64,000 nt of DNA from Leucobacter chromiireducens (GTDB lineage: Bacteria > Actinomycetota > Actinomycetes > Actinomycetales > Microbacteriaceae), in the NCBI RefSeq assembly GCF_003917135.1, contig NZ_RPDI01000007.1, forward strand, positions 62,001-126,000, given 5' to 3'. This document shows positions 35,776 through 44,550 of the stretch, one piece after another. The notes under the pieces were generated by a model. The model ran no database searches. It was given only the letters and a program-made list of their open reading frames with translations, and had not been told where the DNA came from. Position numbers and translations under genes: made by a program. How positions within the stretch are numbered: position 1 is the first letter of the stretch; each line of letters opens with the position of its first letter.

Positions 35776-36195
35776 ATGAGCACGAACCCGTTCGCCGACC
35801 CGAATGCAGCGCCGGATCAGGCCGGGCTGCGGGACGCGCTCGGCGCAGCGTACCCCGTGTGGCTCAGGCTGGCAGAGGACGTTGCCGCGCTGGGGTTCGC
35901 GGCTGAGCTGTCCTGGGCGTACTACCGCGACGGTGGATGGCTGTGCCGGGTGCGCAGCGGGGCGAAGAACCTGGCGTGGTGCGCGATTTGGGACGGATAC
36001 TTCACCGTGGGGTTCTTCTGCGCGGAGCGCCACCGGGCCGCACTGCAGGAGCTTCCGCTCACCACGGCAGCACTCGCGCTGGCGCGTGAGGCCCCAACGC
36101 AGGGAAGGATGCTCGCGCTGCGGCTCGAAATCCGGGAAGCCGCCGACCTCACCGATGTGGGGGAGCTCCTGCGATTTCGGAAGCGCGCACGGTAA
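35776..36195 (+). CDS. DUF3788-like small protein
   Basis: 139 residues starting MSTNPFADPNAAPDQAGLRDALG. ATG 35776 follows GGGAGGAG (35762-35769); an in-frame start at 35728 lacks a binding site. The central segment with ELSWAYYRDGGWLCRVRSGAKNLAWCAIWDGYFTVGFF, rich in Trp and Tyr, resembles DUF3788, a family of unknown function. No membrane span or signal peptide. It lies alone between guaB and guaB3. The family call is tentative. Confidence 0.55.
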   Translation: MSTNPFADPNAAPDQAGLRDALGAAYPVWLRLAEDVAALGFAAELSWAYYRDGGWLCRVRSGAKNLAWCAIWDGYFTVGFFCAERHRAALQELPLTTAALALAREAPTQGRMLALRLEIREAADLTDVGELLRFRKRAR

Positions 36196-36252
36196 CGCCC
36201 CGGCGCCCGCGCGCGGAATCGGGTGCCCGGCATTCTTCAGCTTTGCGCCAGA

Positions 36253-36258
36253 TAGACT
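36253..36258 (+). promoter_or_regulatory. -10 box for leaderless guaB3
   Basis: TAGACT ends exactly 6 bases before the GTG at 36265, so RNA synthesis should start on the start codon. No ribosome binding site is visible. Confidence 0.55.
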
Positions 36259-36264
36259 AGGCGG

Positions 36265-37386
36265 GTGAGCAACGAGATCGAGATCGGCCGCGGCAAGCGC
36301 GCACGTCGCGTGTACACCTTCGACGAGATCGGGGTGGTGCCGACGCGGCGCACCCGCGACCCCGAGCTCGTCTCGACCTCCTGGTCGATCGACGCATTCC
36401 AGTTCGATATTCCGGTGCTCGGCGCCCCGATGGACTCGGTCATGTCGCCGGAGTCCGCGATCGCGCTCGGCAAGCTCGGCGGCCTCGGCGTGCTGAACCT
36501 CGAGGGCCTCTGGACGCGCCACGAGAACCCCGAGCCGCTGCTCGCGGAACTCGCCGGCATCACCGACAGCGTCGAGGCCGTGCACCGCATGCGCGAGCTG
36601 TACGCCGCCCCGATCCTGCCCGAGCTGATCCGGGATCGCCTCGGCCAGATCCGCGAGGCCGGCGTCACCGTTGCCGGCGCGCTGTCGCCGCACCGCACCG
36701 CCGAGTTCACCGACACGGTCGTGAAGGCCGGCGTCGATCTCTTCGTGATCCGCGGCAACACGGTCTCGGCCGAGCACGTCGCCCGCGAGGGCCGCGAGCC
36801 CCTCAACCTGAAGCAGTTCATCTACGAGCTCGACGTGCCCGTCATCGTCGGCGGCGCCGCGACCTACCAGACCGCGCTCCACCTCATGCGCACCGGCGCG
36901 GCCGGCGTGCTCGTCGGCTTCGGCGGCGGCGCGTCCTCCACGACCCGCGTGACGCTCGGCATCCGCGCACCCATGGCCTCCGCGATCGCCGACGTCGCCG
37001 GCGCGCGCATGGACTACCTCGACGAGTCGGGCGGCCGCTACGTGCACGTGATCGCCGACGGCGGCCTCGGCAGCTCGGGCGACATGATCAAGGCCGTCGC
37101 GTGCGGGGCCGACGCCGTGATGCTCGGCGGCGCGCTCGCAAAAGCGACCGACGCCCCCGGCCGCGGCTGGCACTGGGGCCAGGAGGCGCACCACGAGGAC
37201 CTGCCGCGCGGCCGCCGCGTCGCCGTCGAGCAGGTGGCGCCGCTGAGCGAGATCCTGAACGGCCCGGCCAACGTCGCCGACGGCAGCGCGAACCTCGTCG
37301 GCGCGCTGCGCCGCGCGATGGCGACGACCGGCTACTCGGAGCTCAAGGAGTTCCAGCGCGTCGGTCTCGTGTACGCGGAGCGCTAA
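36265..37386 (+). CDS. guaB3: GuaB3 family IMP dehydrogenase-related protein
   Basis: 373 residues, an IMPDH-like TIM barrel without CBS domains. MSNEIEIGRGKRARRVYTFDEIGVVPTRRTRD and the end LKEFQRVGLVYAER are typical of actinobacterial GuaB3. The loop that in IMPDH carries the catalytic Cys (GPGSICTTR) reads GFGGGASSTTR here (residues 218-228), with Ser in place of Cys. It therefore should not work by the classical covalent IMPDH mechanism. Its actual reaction in actinobacteria is not known to me. Flanked by guaB and guaA, supporting a purine role. Confidence 0.88.
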   Translation: MSNEIEIGRGKRARRVYTFDEIGVVPTRRTRDPELVSTSWSIDAFQFDIPVLGAPMDSVMSPESAIALGKLGGLGVLNLEGLWTRHENPEPLLAELAGITDSVEAVHRMRELYAAPILPELIRDRLGQIREAGVTVAGALSPHRTAEFTDTVVKAGVDLFVIRGNTVSAEHVAREGREPLNLKQFIYELDVPVIVGGAATYQTALHLMRTGAAGVLVGFGGGASSTTRVTLGIRAPMASAIADVAGARMDYLDESGGRYVHVIADGGLGSSGDMIKAVACGADAVMLGGALAKATDAPGRGWHWGQEAHHEDLPRGRRVAVEQVAPLSEILNGPANVADGSANLVGALRRAMATTGYSELKEFQRVGLVYAER

Positions 37387-37453
37387 TCCGAGGTGCGCGC
37401 CGTCGCCGCGGCGCGCACCCAGCCACCACAACTGAGAATCGAGAACACCTCCC

Positions 37454-38350
37454 GTGTCGACACCGTCGAAGCCCGAGTACCTGGGGGAACCCACCCTCGG
37501 ACAGGTGATGCGCCGACCGCTGTGGATCCTCGCGCTGCTGTTCGCGCTCGCGGTGGCCGGGGGATTCGCGTGGCTCGGCCAGTGGCAGATGAGCATCGCG
37601 GTGCGCAGCGACGATCCCGAGCTGATCGACACCGAATCCCCGCGCGCGCTCGCCGACGTGAGTGACCTCGCCAAGGGCGTCACCGAGGACGCCGCCGGCG
37701 TCGTCGTCGACGTGTCCGGCGCGTTCGTGCCTGGCGACTCGCGCGTGGTCGCGCCGCGCCAGAACGACGGCGCCGACGGTGCGTGGGTGGTGGGGCACCT
37801 CGTCACGGAGGATCCCGAGCGCGCGCACCTCGCCGTCGCGATCGGGTGGGCGCCGAGCGCCGCCGCCGCCGAGGCCGCGATCCCGCAGCTCGAAGGGGCC
37901 GAGGGCTTCGCCGCCGAGCGCGAGCTGGAGGGCCGCTACATGCCGCCCGAGGGGCCGCAGGTGCCGAAGCCGAGCGACGACCCGCAGGCGATGCCCACGA
38001 TGATCCCGGCGCACTTCGCCAACGTGTGGGCCGACGTCGACGCCCCCGTCTACTCCGGCTTCCTCGTGCTGCACGAGACCGGCGACGTCGGCGCGCTGCT
38101 CGCGAGCGCCGACCTCGAAGTCGTCGACTCGGTGCCCCCGCTTCCCGCCGAGAAGGTGAACTGGCTCAACGTGTTCTACGCGATCGAGTGGGTCGTGTTC
38201 GCCGGCTTCGCCGTGTTCTTCTGGTTCCGGCTCACGCGCGACGCGTGGGAGAAGGAACACGAACTCCAGGCCCTCGCCGCTGCGGGCGGCCACGATCCCG
38301 AGCCCGGCAGCGATCCCGATCGAGCGCTCGCAGATTCCCGCCCCGAATAG
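37454..38350 (+). CDS. SURF1 family protein
   Basis: 298 residues from GTG 37454. Two membrane spans (about 23-40 and 237-260) flank an extracytoplasmic domain, the SURF1 plan. MRRPLWILALLFALAVAGGFAWLGQWQ matches the family start, and PRQNDGADGAWVVGHLV the conserved centre. SURF1 proteins help insert haem into cytochrome c oxidase subunit I. A charged cytoplasmic tail closes the protein. Its TAG stop is part of the -10 box of the next gene. Confidence 0.85.
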   Translation: MSTPSKPEYLGEPTLGQVMRRPLWILALLFALAVAGGFAWLGQWQMSIAVRSDDPELIDTESPRALADVSDLAKGVTEDAAGVVVDVSGAFVPGDSRVVAPRQNDGADGAWVVGHLVTEDPERAHLAVAIGWAPSAAAAEAAIPQLEGAEGFAAERELEGRYMPPEGPQVPKPSDDPQAMPTMIPAHFANVWADVDAPVYSGFLVLHETGDVGALLASADLEVVDSVPPLPAEKVNWLNVFYAIEWVVFAGFAVFFWFRLTRDAWEKEHELQALAAAGGHDPEPGSDPDRALADSRPE

Positions 38351-38353
38351 AAT
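38348..38353 (+). promoter_or_regulatory. -10 box overlapping the SURF1 stop codon
   Basis: TAGAAT (38348-38353) contains the SURF1 stop codon TAG and ends 7 bases before ATG 38361, giving an almost leaderless start for the DUF3817 gene. Confidence 0.5.
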
Positions 38354-38360
38354 GGACACC

Positions 38361-38846
38361 ATGAAACTCCAGCCGAAGCCCGCCGACTACCCGCGGATTC
38401 GCAAGGCACTGAGCTTCTACAAGGTCACCTCGGTGATCACGGGCGTCATGCTGCTGCTGCTCGTCGCGGTGATGGTGATGAAGTACGCGTTCCAGGTGCA
38501 GCTGTTCCTCTTCACCCCCGACGCGGTCGCCGAGTTCGTGCCGCTCGCGCCCGAGGGCGTCGACAGCGACTTCGTGCCGCAGGGCTTCGACCTGTTCAAG
38601 GCGATCCTCATCGCGCACGGCTGGTTCTACGTGGTGTACCTCGTCTCCGACTTCATGCTGTGGAGCCCGATGCGGTGGCACTTCGGCAAGTTCCTGCTCA
38701 TCGCGCTCGGCGGCGTGATCCCGTTCATGTCGTTCTTCCTCGAGGCGCGCATCGTGCGCGAGGTGAACGGTTTCCTCAACCGCGTTGGAGCCGGCCGGGC
38801 TGCGGCCGACGCCGCAGACACCAGTGCGGGATCGGCCACGGCCTAG
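38361..38846 (+). CDS. DUF3817 membrane protein
   Basis: 161 residues from ATG 38361 (ATG 38352 is inside the -10 box and is less likely). PRIRKALSFYKVTSVITGVMLLLLVAVMVMKY is the DUF3817 signature; three membrane spans at about 18-37, 75-93 and 106-121. Function unknown; its place next to SURF1 and guaA is common in actinobacteria. A hydrophilic Ala-rich tail follows the last span. Confidence 0.85.
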   Translation: MKLQPKPADYPRIRKALSFYKVTSVITGVMLLLLVAVMVMKYAFQVQLFLFTPDAVAEFVPLAPEGVDSDFVPQGFDLFKAILIAHGWFYVVYLVSDFMLWSPMRWHFGKFLLIALGGVIPFMSFFLEARIVREVNGFLNRVGAGRAAADAADTSAGSATA

Positions 38847-38919
38847 CCCGCGCACCGCGCAGCGGCGATGCCCGCACGGCCCCGATCCCGAGCTGGCCGC
38901 GCCGCCCCCGCTCAGGCGG

Positions 38920-38925
38920 TAGAAT
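38920..38925 (+). promoter_or_regulatory. Probable -10 of guaA
   Basis: TAGAAT is a perfect TANNNT box, with about a 41-base leader to ATG 38973 that contains GAAAGG (38952-38957). No good -35 is seen in the GC-rich sequence before it. Confidence 0.5.
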
Positions 38926-38972
38926 CTTCCCTTACCTCCCTCCTCACAGCTGAAAGGCCCAAGCACTCGAAT

Positions 38973-40565
38973 ATGGCGACTCAGGAAGAACAGACGGACA
39001 CCGGGCACCGGCCCGTCCTCGTGGTCGATTTCGGCGCGCAGTACGCGCAGCTGATCGCCCGCCGCGTGCGCGAGGCCGGGGTGTACTCCGAGCTCGTTCC
39101 GCACACCGTGACCGCGGCCGAGGTCGCGGCCAAGCAGCCCCTCGGCATCGTGCTCTCCGGCGGTCCCTCCTCCGTCTACGAGGAGGGTGCGCCCGCCTTC
39201 GACGACGCGATCTTCGAGCTCGGGATCCCCGTGCTCGGGATCTGCTACGGCTTCCAGGTCATGGCGCGCGCCCTCGGCGGCACCGTCGGCAACACCGGCG
39301 ACCGCGAGTACGGCGCAACCGAGGCCACCGTGGTGGGCGACGGCGGGGCGATCCTCGGCGGCCAGCCCGACACGCAGAACGTGTGGATGAGCCACGGCGA
39401 CGCCGTGCAGAGCGCGCCGGCCGGCTTCGACGTGCTCGCGAAGACCGCGGTGACCCCGGTCGCCGCGTTCGGCTCGGCCGAGCGCAAGCTGTACGGCGTG
39501 CAGTGGCACCCCGAGGTGAAGCACTCGGACCACGGCCAGCGCATCCTCGAGAACTTCCTGCACCATGTCGCGGAGATCCCCGCCGACTGGAACGCCGGCA
39601 ACGTGATCGCCGAGCAGGTGGCGCGCATCCGCGAGCAGGTCGGTAACGCGCGCGTCATCTCGGCACTGTCCGGCGGCGTGGACTCCGCGGTCTCCACCGC
39701 GCTCGTGCACAAGGCGATCGGTGACCAGCTCACCGCAGTGTTCGTCGACCACGGCCTGCTCCGCAAGGGCGAGCGTGAGCAGGTGGAGCGCGACTACGTC
39801 GCCTCGACCGGCGTGCGCCTCATCACGGTCGAGGCGGAGGACATCTTCCTCGGCCACCTCGCCGGCGTCACCGACCCCGAGGAGAAGCGCAAGATCATCG
39901 GCCGCGAGTTCATTCGCGCGTTCGAGAAGGTGCAGCTCGACCTGGTCGCCGAAGCCAAGGCCGAGGGCGAGCCGATCAAGTTCCTCGTGCAGGGTACGCT
40001 CTACCCCGACGTCGTCGAGTCGGGCGGGGGATCGGGCACCGCGAACATCAAGAGCCACCACAACGTCGGTGGCCTGCCCGAGGACCTCGATTTCGAGCTC
40101 ATCGAGCCGCTGCGCGCCCTCTTCAAGGACGAGGTGCGCGCCATCGGCCGCGAGCTCGGGATCCCCGAGGCGATCGTCGGCCGCCAGCCGTTCCCCGGCC
40201 CCGGCCTCGGCATCCGTATTGTCGGCGAGGTCACCCGCGACCGGCTTGAGACGCTCCGCGAGGCCGACGCGATCGCGCGCGCCGAGCTGACCGCCGCCGG
40301 CCTCGACCAGGAGATCTGGCAGTGCCCCGTCGTGCTGCTCGCCGATGTGCGCTCCGTCGGCGTGCAGGGCGATGGCCGCACCTACGGGCACCCCATCGTG
40401 CTGCGTCCCGTGTCCTCCGAGGACGCGATGACGGCCGACTGGACGCGCGTGCCCTACGACGTGCTCGCCCGCATCTCGAACAAGATCACCAACCAGGTGC
40501 CCGAGGTCAACCGCGTGGTGCTCGACGTGACGTCGAAGCCGCCGGGGACCATCGAGTGGGAGTAG
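38973..40565 (+). CDS. guaA: GMP synthase (glutamine-hydrolysing)
   Basis: 530 residues from ATG 38973. It aminates XMP to GMP. The amidotransferase half has Cys91 ([11 protein letters not shown]) and the His/Glu pair in VQWHPEV; the ATP pyrophosphatase half has the PP-loop [11 protein letters not shown] and the dimerisation domain with [13 protein letters not shown], ending KPPGTIEWE. An in-frame reading from 38868 is unnecessary. Followed by a strong hairpin. Confidence 0.98.
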   Translation: MATQEEQTDTGHRPVLVVDFGAQYAQLIARRVREAGVYSELVPHTVTAAEVAAKQPLGIVLSGGPSSVYEEGAPAFDDAIFELGIPVLGICYGFQVMARALGGTVGNTGDREYGATEATVVGDGGAILGGQPDTQNVWMSHGDAVQSAPAGFDVLAKTAVTPVAAFGSAERKLYGVQWHPEVKHSDHGQRILENFLHHVAEIPADWNAGNVIAEQVARIREQVGNARVISALSGGVDSAVSTALVHKAIGDQLTAVFVDHGLLRKGEREQVERDYVASTGVRLITVEAEDIFLGHLAGVTDPEEKRKIIGREFIRAFEKVQLDLVAEAKAEGEPIKFLVQGTLYPDVVESGGGSGTANIKSHHNVGGLPEDLDFELIEPLRALFKDEVRAIGRELGIPEAIVGRQPFPGPGLGIRIVGEVTRDRLETLREADAIARAELTAAGLDQEIWQCPVVLLADVRSVGVQGDGRTYGHPIVLRPVSSEDAMTADWTRVPYDVLARISNKITNQVPEVNRVVLDVTSKPPGTIEWE

Positions 40566-40626
40566 GCGTCTGGGCGGGCGCTGGCTGGGCCGGTGCTGCC
40601 GGCCGCCCCGCGTTCGCCTGATCCGG

Positions 40627-40666
40627 AAGCGCCGGGCTGCACCTCAGTGGGTGCGGCCCGGCGCTT
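40627..40666 (+). terminator. Terminator after guaA
   Basis: AAGCGCCGGGC (40627-40637) pairs with GCCCGGCGCTT (40656-40666), continued through a G-T wobble by GCAC/GTGC, giving a 16-bp stem with an 8-base loop. The remainder of the 301-base gap 40566-40866 holds only the palindrome at 40750-40830 and the promoter of the next gene. Confidence 0.8.
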
Positions 40667-40749
40667 CGGCGATTGGAGGGGCTGGGCCGGCCCCGCCCCC
40701 TCTGCCAGCCCGCTCTTCTGCTCACCCGCCCCGCGCTCGTTACCCACAC

Positions 40750-40830
40750 TTTGTGAGAGTTTGCCCCGCTATCCCAGACCCAGCGCGGCGCAAACTCCAA
40801 CAAAATCACGGGTAGGGCCGAACCGCCAGG
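40750..40830. repeat. Dispersed palindrome family C, copy 1
   Basis: Arms 40750-40769 and 40785-40804 match at 17 of 20 positions around 15 bases. Similarity to the second copy (44445-44522) extends past the arms to the shared CCGCCAGGA end. It lies just upstream of the XRE-cupin gene. Confidence 0.75.
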
Positions 40831-40866
40831 AGCGCCAGCCCGTGCTGGGTGTGTCAGAATAGCTCC

Positions 40867-41406
40867 GTGCTTGGGGAGAGAATACGCAGTCGCCGGCAAG
40901 AGCTGGGCATGACCGCCCAGCAGCTTGCCAAGGCCTCTGAGCTTTCGCCAGCGCAGGTGAGCCAGATCGAGCACGGCAAGACCGATCCGAGCTTGAAGAC
41001 GCTCCGCCGGATCGCGAGAGCCCTCGGAACTCCGCTGTTCGACCTGTTCGCCGAGCGGACCGACGCTACGGTACGCATCGTCCGGCACGATGATCGCATG
41101 ATCATCAAGTCGCCGCATGGTGGACTGTCGTACTCTCGCGTATCGCCGGGCAGTGGCCAGCTCGAGGTCCTCGCCGGAGTGCTCGAGCCGGGGGCCGTGT
41201 CGAGCGACGAGCCGTGGTCGCATCCCCCGAGCGAAGAATGCGTGCTCGTGTCTGCTGGAGTGCTGACGGTCGAGGTGGATGGCGAGCTATTCGATCTTTC
41301 GGAGGGCGACAGCGCCACGTTTGCCTCGGTTTCCCCGCATCGGTTCCTGAACCGAACCGATCGGCCCGTGCACTTCACGATCTCCGTGACCCCGCCGAGC
41401 TACTGA
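40867..41406 (+). CDS. XRE-type regulator with C-terminal cupin domain
   Basis: 179 residues from GTG 40867. Helix-turn-helix at about 5-58 (IRSRRQELGMTAQQLAKASELSPAQVSQIEHGKTDPSLKTL); a cupin sensing domain at about 100-175 (PGAVSSDEPWSHPPSEECVLVSAGVLTVEVDGELFDLSEGD). This architecture (SutR/PuuR-like) binds small ligands such as amino compounds. CAGAAT (40855-40860) ends 6 bases before GTG 40867, pointing to a leaderless start; GTG 40849 would add six residues. Next to it is an operator-rich promoter driving nhaC, its likely target. Confidence 0.87.
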   Translation: MLGERIRSRRQELGMTAQQLAKASELSPAQVSQIEHGKTDPSLKTLRRIARALGTPLFDLFAERTDATVRIVRHDDRMIIKSPHGGLSYSRVSPGSGQLEVLAGVLEPGAVSSDEPWSHPPSEECVLVSAGVLTVEVDGELFDLSEGDSATFASVSPHRFLNRTDRPVHFTISVTPPSY

Positions 41407-41479
41407 CACTGGGGGAGCCGGTGAGCTTCGATACGCCTCTCCCTGCGCGTGTCCGGGATTGGGTTCCCTGCGCGCATGA

Positions 41480-41519
41480 AATTCAATGGAATTGAAATCT
41501 GCTTTAGTTTGAGTAAACT
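41480..41519 (+). promoter_or_regulatory. Promoter and twin operators of the NhaC-aminotransferase pair
   Basis: Promoter: TTGAAA (41492-41497), 16 bases, TAAACT (41514-41519). An inverted repeat AATTCAAT-GGA-ATTGAAAT (41480-41498) covers the -35 and a second, AGTTT-GAGT-AAACT (41506-41519), covers the -10. A third small palindrome, GTGCA-CTGA-TGCAC (41527-41540), lies at the expected transcript start. The area is AT-rich for this genome. The XRE-cupin protein just upstream is the natural candidate to bind here. Confidence 0.7.
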
Positions 41520-41589
41520 GGCTCGCGTGCACTGATGCACACCCGTGCGGCAGCAGTCGCCGGGAGTCCACTTAGATCAAAGGTGACCT

Positions 41590-43122
41590 ATGAGCCAGGA
41601 CCGGGCGCACGCGCCCCTCGTATTCAGAATTGGGTTGTTCGGCGCGTTCATCGCACCGATCGTGTTCGTCGTATCGACGATCGTGTTCTTCGTCGTGTTC
41701 CGCGCATTCGACATGAACGCGCTCACCGCTGCGGCGCTCGCAGGGCTCTTCATCGCAGCGCCGTTCGCTCGCGGATACGAATCCTTCTGGGAGGCAGTGG
41801 TCCGCGGCGTGTCCTCCAAGACCTCCGTCACGCTGATCCTGTTGCTCTTCGCCATTGGCCTCACCTCCTCCCTGATCAAGTCGACCGGGATCTCGCAGGG
41901 CTTCATCTGGCTCTCGCTCTCGCTCGGCGTGCACGGGGGACTGTTCATCGCCATCGCGTTTGCTGCGGTGTGCGCGATCGCCATGGCCACGGCGTCCTCG
42001 CTCGGGACGATGTTCACAGCCTTCCCGATCTTCTACCCCGCCGGAGTGGTGCTCGGCGCCGATCCGGTGCTGCTTGCCGGCGCGATTCTCTCGGGCGCGC
42101 TCTTCGGGGACAACCTCGCCCCGATCTCGGACTCCACGGTGATCTCGTCGACGACGCAGCGCTACCGCACCAAGGAGGGCACCGCCGAGATCCCCGGCGT
42201 CGTCGGGAGCCGTCTCCGCTACTCACTGACCGCCGCGACCATCGCGTTCCTCCTCTTCCTGGGGATCGGCACGTTGGTGTCACCGGGAAGCGCAGCCGTG
42301 TCGAACGTTTCCGCGGGAGACTTCTCCGCGCAGGGGCTCTGGATGCTGATTGCGGTCGTCGTGCTCCTTGGCACTGCCATCGTCACTCGCAACATTTTCA
42401 AGGCGGTCACCGCAGGGTTGGCATCCGGGATCGTCGTCGGCCTGGTGAGCGGAGTGCTCGAACCGTCGGGAATCATCGGCGTCGAGGGCGACGCGATCAC
42501 CGGCTTCCTGGTCGGCGGAGTCGCCAACATCCTGCCCATCATCGGCCTGAACGTGGGCATCTTCGCAATGCTGGGCGTGCTCGAGAGCGCCGGCGTGCTG
42601 GATCGTTTGGTCGACGCCGTGGTGTCGAGCGGTTGGGTCACGACGCCCCGTCGCGCTGAACTCGCGATCGGCGCCGGGATCCTCATGACCACCACGCTTT
42701 TCGCCGGCGTCAACGGCCCGTCGATGCTGGTGTTCGGCCCGATCGCAGACCGAATCGGCGCGCAGGTTGGGTTGCACCCGTACCGGCGAGCGAACGTCAT
42801 GGACTGCTTCGCGCTTGGGCTCGGCAGTGTGGTTCCCGTGGTGAGTTCCTTCCTCTTTATCGCGAGCCTGCTGACCGTGGATCAGGGCGACGCACCCGCG
42901 CTTGACCCCATGTCGATCTTCACGGGTGCGTTCTACCCGCTCGTGCTCACCCTTGTCATCCTGTTCGCAGTGCTCACCGGCTGGGGACGCCGATACGAGG
43001 GGCGCGATGGCGCGGTCGAGAAGGATCCGGCGAACGCGGTGATTCTCGAAGGAACCGCCGATCCAGCGTCAGGAGTGGACGTCCCTGCGCCTCGCCCGGT
43101 TGCCGACCCCGTCTCGTTGTAG
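41590..43122 (+). CDS. NhaC family Na+/H+ antiporter-like transporter
   Basis: 510 residues with about eleven membrane spans. The signature GDNLAPISDSTVISS (173-187) is that of the NhaC/MleN group, which exchanges sodium and protons and in some members also malate, lactate or amino acids. AAAGGTGA precedes ATG 41590. The C-terminal ~45 residues are a hydrophilic tail. Pairing with a PLP enzyme and an XRE-cupin regulator suggests transport of an amino compound or organic acid rather than pH control, but this is inference. Confidence 0.85.
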   Translation: MSQDRAHAPLVFRIGLFGAFIAPIVFVVSTIVFFVVFRAFDMNALTAAALAGLFIAAPFARGYESFWEAVVRGVSSKTSVTLILLLFAIGLTSSLIKSTGISQGFIWLSLSLGVHGGLFIAIAFAAVCAIAMATASSLGTMFTAFPIFYPAGVVLGADPVLLAGAILSGALFGDNLAPISDSTVISSTTQRYRTKEGTAEIPGVVGSRLRYSLTAATIAFLLFLGIGTLVSPGSAAVSNVSAGDFSAQGLWMLIAVVVLLGTAIVTRNIFKAVTAGLASGIVVGLVSGVLEPSGIIGVEGDAITGFLVGGVANILPIIGLNVGIFAMLGVLESAGVLDRLVDAVVSSGWVTTPRRAELAIGAGILMTTTLFAGVNGPSMLVFGPIADRIGAQVGLHPYRRANVMDCFALGLGSVVPVVSSFLFIASLLTVDQGDAPALDPMSIFTGAFYPLVLTLVILFAVLTGWGRRYEGRDGAVEKDPANAVILEGTADPASGVDVPAPRPVADPVSL

Positions 43123-43151
43123 TCCCGACTCATCCATAGGAAAGAACTCAG

Positions 43152-44300
43152 ATGCTTGTTTCACCCAGTGCTCCGCTCACCCCCGAACAGTTCCGGAAGG
43201 CGTTCCCCGTTCTCGACGACGCACCGCACTTCGCAAGTTGCAGCCAGGGCGCGCTCTCCGATCACCTCGCCCACACCATGCAGCGCATGACGGCGACCCT
43301 CATCGACGCGCAGGCCCCATGGGGTGCCTGGGTGGGCAAGGTTGAGGAGTATCGCGCACACGCCGGCCGATTCCTTGGCGTTGCGAGCGACAACGTCGCG
43401 GTGCTCTCTTGCGCATCGGAAGCCGCCTTCCAGGTCGTGTCCTCTCTCGACTGGTCGACGCCGCGGAACCGCCTGGTGACCTCCGACCTGGAGTTTCCCT
43501 CCGTCGGAAACGTCTGGCGGGCGCAGCACGCCGATATCGATGTGGTGAATGTCGCTGGCATTCAGGCGGCGCTCCACGCCGATTCATGGATCCCACTCAT
43601 TGACGAGCGCACGAAGCTGGTGTCGATCCCGCTCGTGAGTTACATCAACGGCACACGGCCCGAGATTGAGCGGATCACCGAGCACGCGCACTCGGTTGGC
43701 GCGCTCGTGTTTGTCGATGCATACCAAGCAGCGGGCGTGCTCCCGTTCTCCGCCCAGACGCTCGACTGCGATTTCCTGGTGACGGGAAACCTGAAGTACA
43801 TGCTGGGGCTTCCCGGGATCGCGATGCTCTACGTGCGCGACTGTGTGGGCGTCGAGCGGCCGGCCAGCCTCACCGGCTGGTTCGGGCGAGTCAATCCCTT
43901 CGCGTTTGACGCGGCAGGGGTCGACTACCCGGACAACGCACGTCGCTTCGAACTCGGGACCCACCCGATTCCCTCCGCGTACGCTGGCGTCGCAGGATTC
44001 GAGATGCTCGCGCAGATCGATGCGGGGGAGGCCTGGGCGCACGTCGTCGAGTTGCGCGACCGGCTCGCGGATGAGCTGACCTCCCTGGGGTACGAGATCG
44101 ACTTCCCCGCAGATCACGCCCATCGTGGGCCGCAGGTTGCGCTCGTCATGGAGGAACCGGATGCCATCGCTGCGCGCCTCGCCGAGCGGCGGATCGGCAC
44201 CTCGCCGCGCGGCAGCCGGCTTCGCCTCTCGCTCCACGCCTACTCGAATGGGCAGGACATCGATCGGCTCGTCGAGGGGCTCGCCGCGCTGGCGGCGTAG
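43152..44300 (+). CDS. Class V aminotransferase-fold PLP-dependent enzyme
   Basis: 382 residues. PLP-anchoring features: Asp189 and Gln192 in FVDAYQAAG, and Lys215 as Schiff-base lysine in VTGNLKYMLGLPG. The usual His before the Lys is replaced by Leu, and no catalytic Cys loop of a cysteine desulfurase is seen, so a lyase, epimerase or kynureninase-like activity is more likely than desulfuration. It lies 29 bases after the NhaC-like gene and is cotranscribed with it. GAAAGAA precedes the ATG. Substrate unknown. Confidence 0.82.
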   Translation: MLVSPSAPLTPEQFRKAFPVLDDAPHFASCSQGALSDHLAHTMQRMTATLIDAQAPWGAWVGKVEEYRAHAGRFLGVASDNVAVLSCASEAAFQVVSSLDWSTPRNRLVTSDLEFPSVGNVWRAQHADIDVVNVAGIQAALHADSWIPLIDERTKLVSIPLVSYINGTRPEIERITEHAHSVGALVFVDAYQAAGVLPFSAQTLDCDFLVTGNLKYMLGLPGIAMLYVRDCVGVERPASLTGWFGRVNPFAFDAAGVDYPDNARRFELGTHPIPSAYAGVAGFEMLAQIDAGEAWAHVVELRDRLADELTSLGYEIDFPADHAHRGPQVALVMEEPDAIAARLAERRIGTSPRGSRLRLSLHAYSNGQDIDRLVEGLAALAA

Positions 44301-44315
44301 CTCCCGAGGAACAGG

Positions 44316-44345
44316 GCTGGGGTGTACCCACGGGTGCACCCCAGC
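44316..44345 (+). terminator. Hairpin after the aminotransferase gene
   Basis: GCTGGGGTGTACCC (44316-44329) pairs with GGGTGCACCCCAGC (44332-44345), with one T-G wobble, 15 bases after the stop codon. There is only a short ATTAT tail. Probable terminator of the two-gene unit. Confidence 0.65.
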
Positions 44346-44444
44346 ATTATCGCGCGCGAGCGGAACTCCGGCTCACCCGGTCCGCTCCCTTCCCGGAGTG
44401 GCCTCGTTCCCGGCCCGACCTCTTTTCCAGTCCCGGTCCCAATC

Positions 44445-44522
44445 TTTGTTTGAGATTGATCCGGTATTCCCGCCCCGAAGCGGCGCAAGCCCCAATAAAG
44501 TTGGGGTGACTCTCCGCCAGGA
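44445..44522. repeat. Dispersed palindrome family C, copy 2
   Basis: Starts TTTGTTTGAGATTG, has GCGGCGCAAG at 44480-44489 and ends CCGCCAGGA. It aligns along its whole length with 40750-40830, but the arms have decayed to about 12 of 20 matches. With copy 1 it brackets the XRE-cupin/NhaC/aminotransferase genes in the same orientation. Confidence 0.7.
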
Positions 44523-44550
44523 TCCCGGCGCCGCGGCGCAGCGGCGGGGC

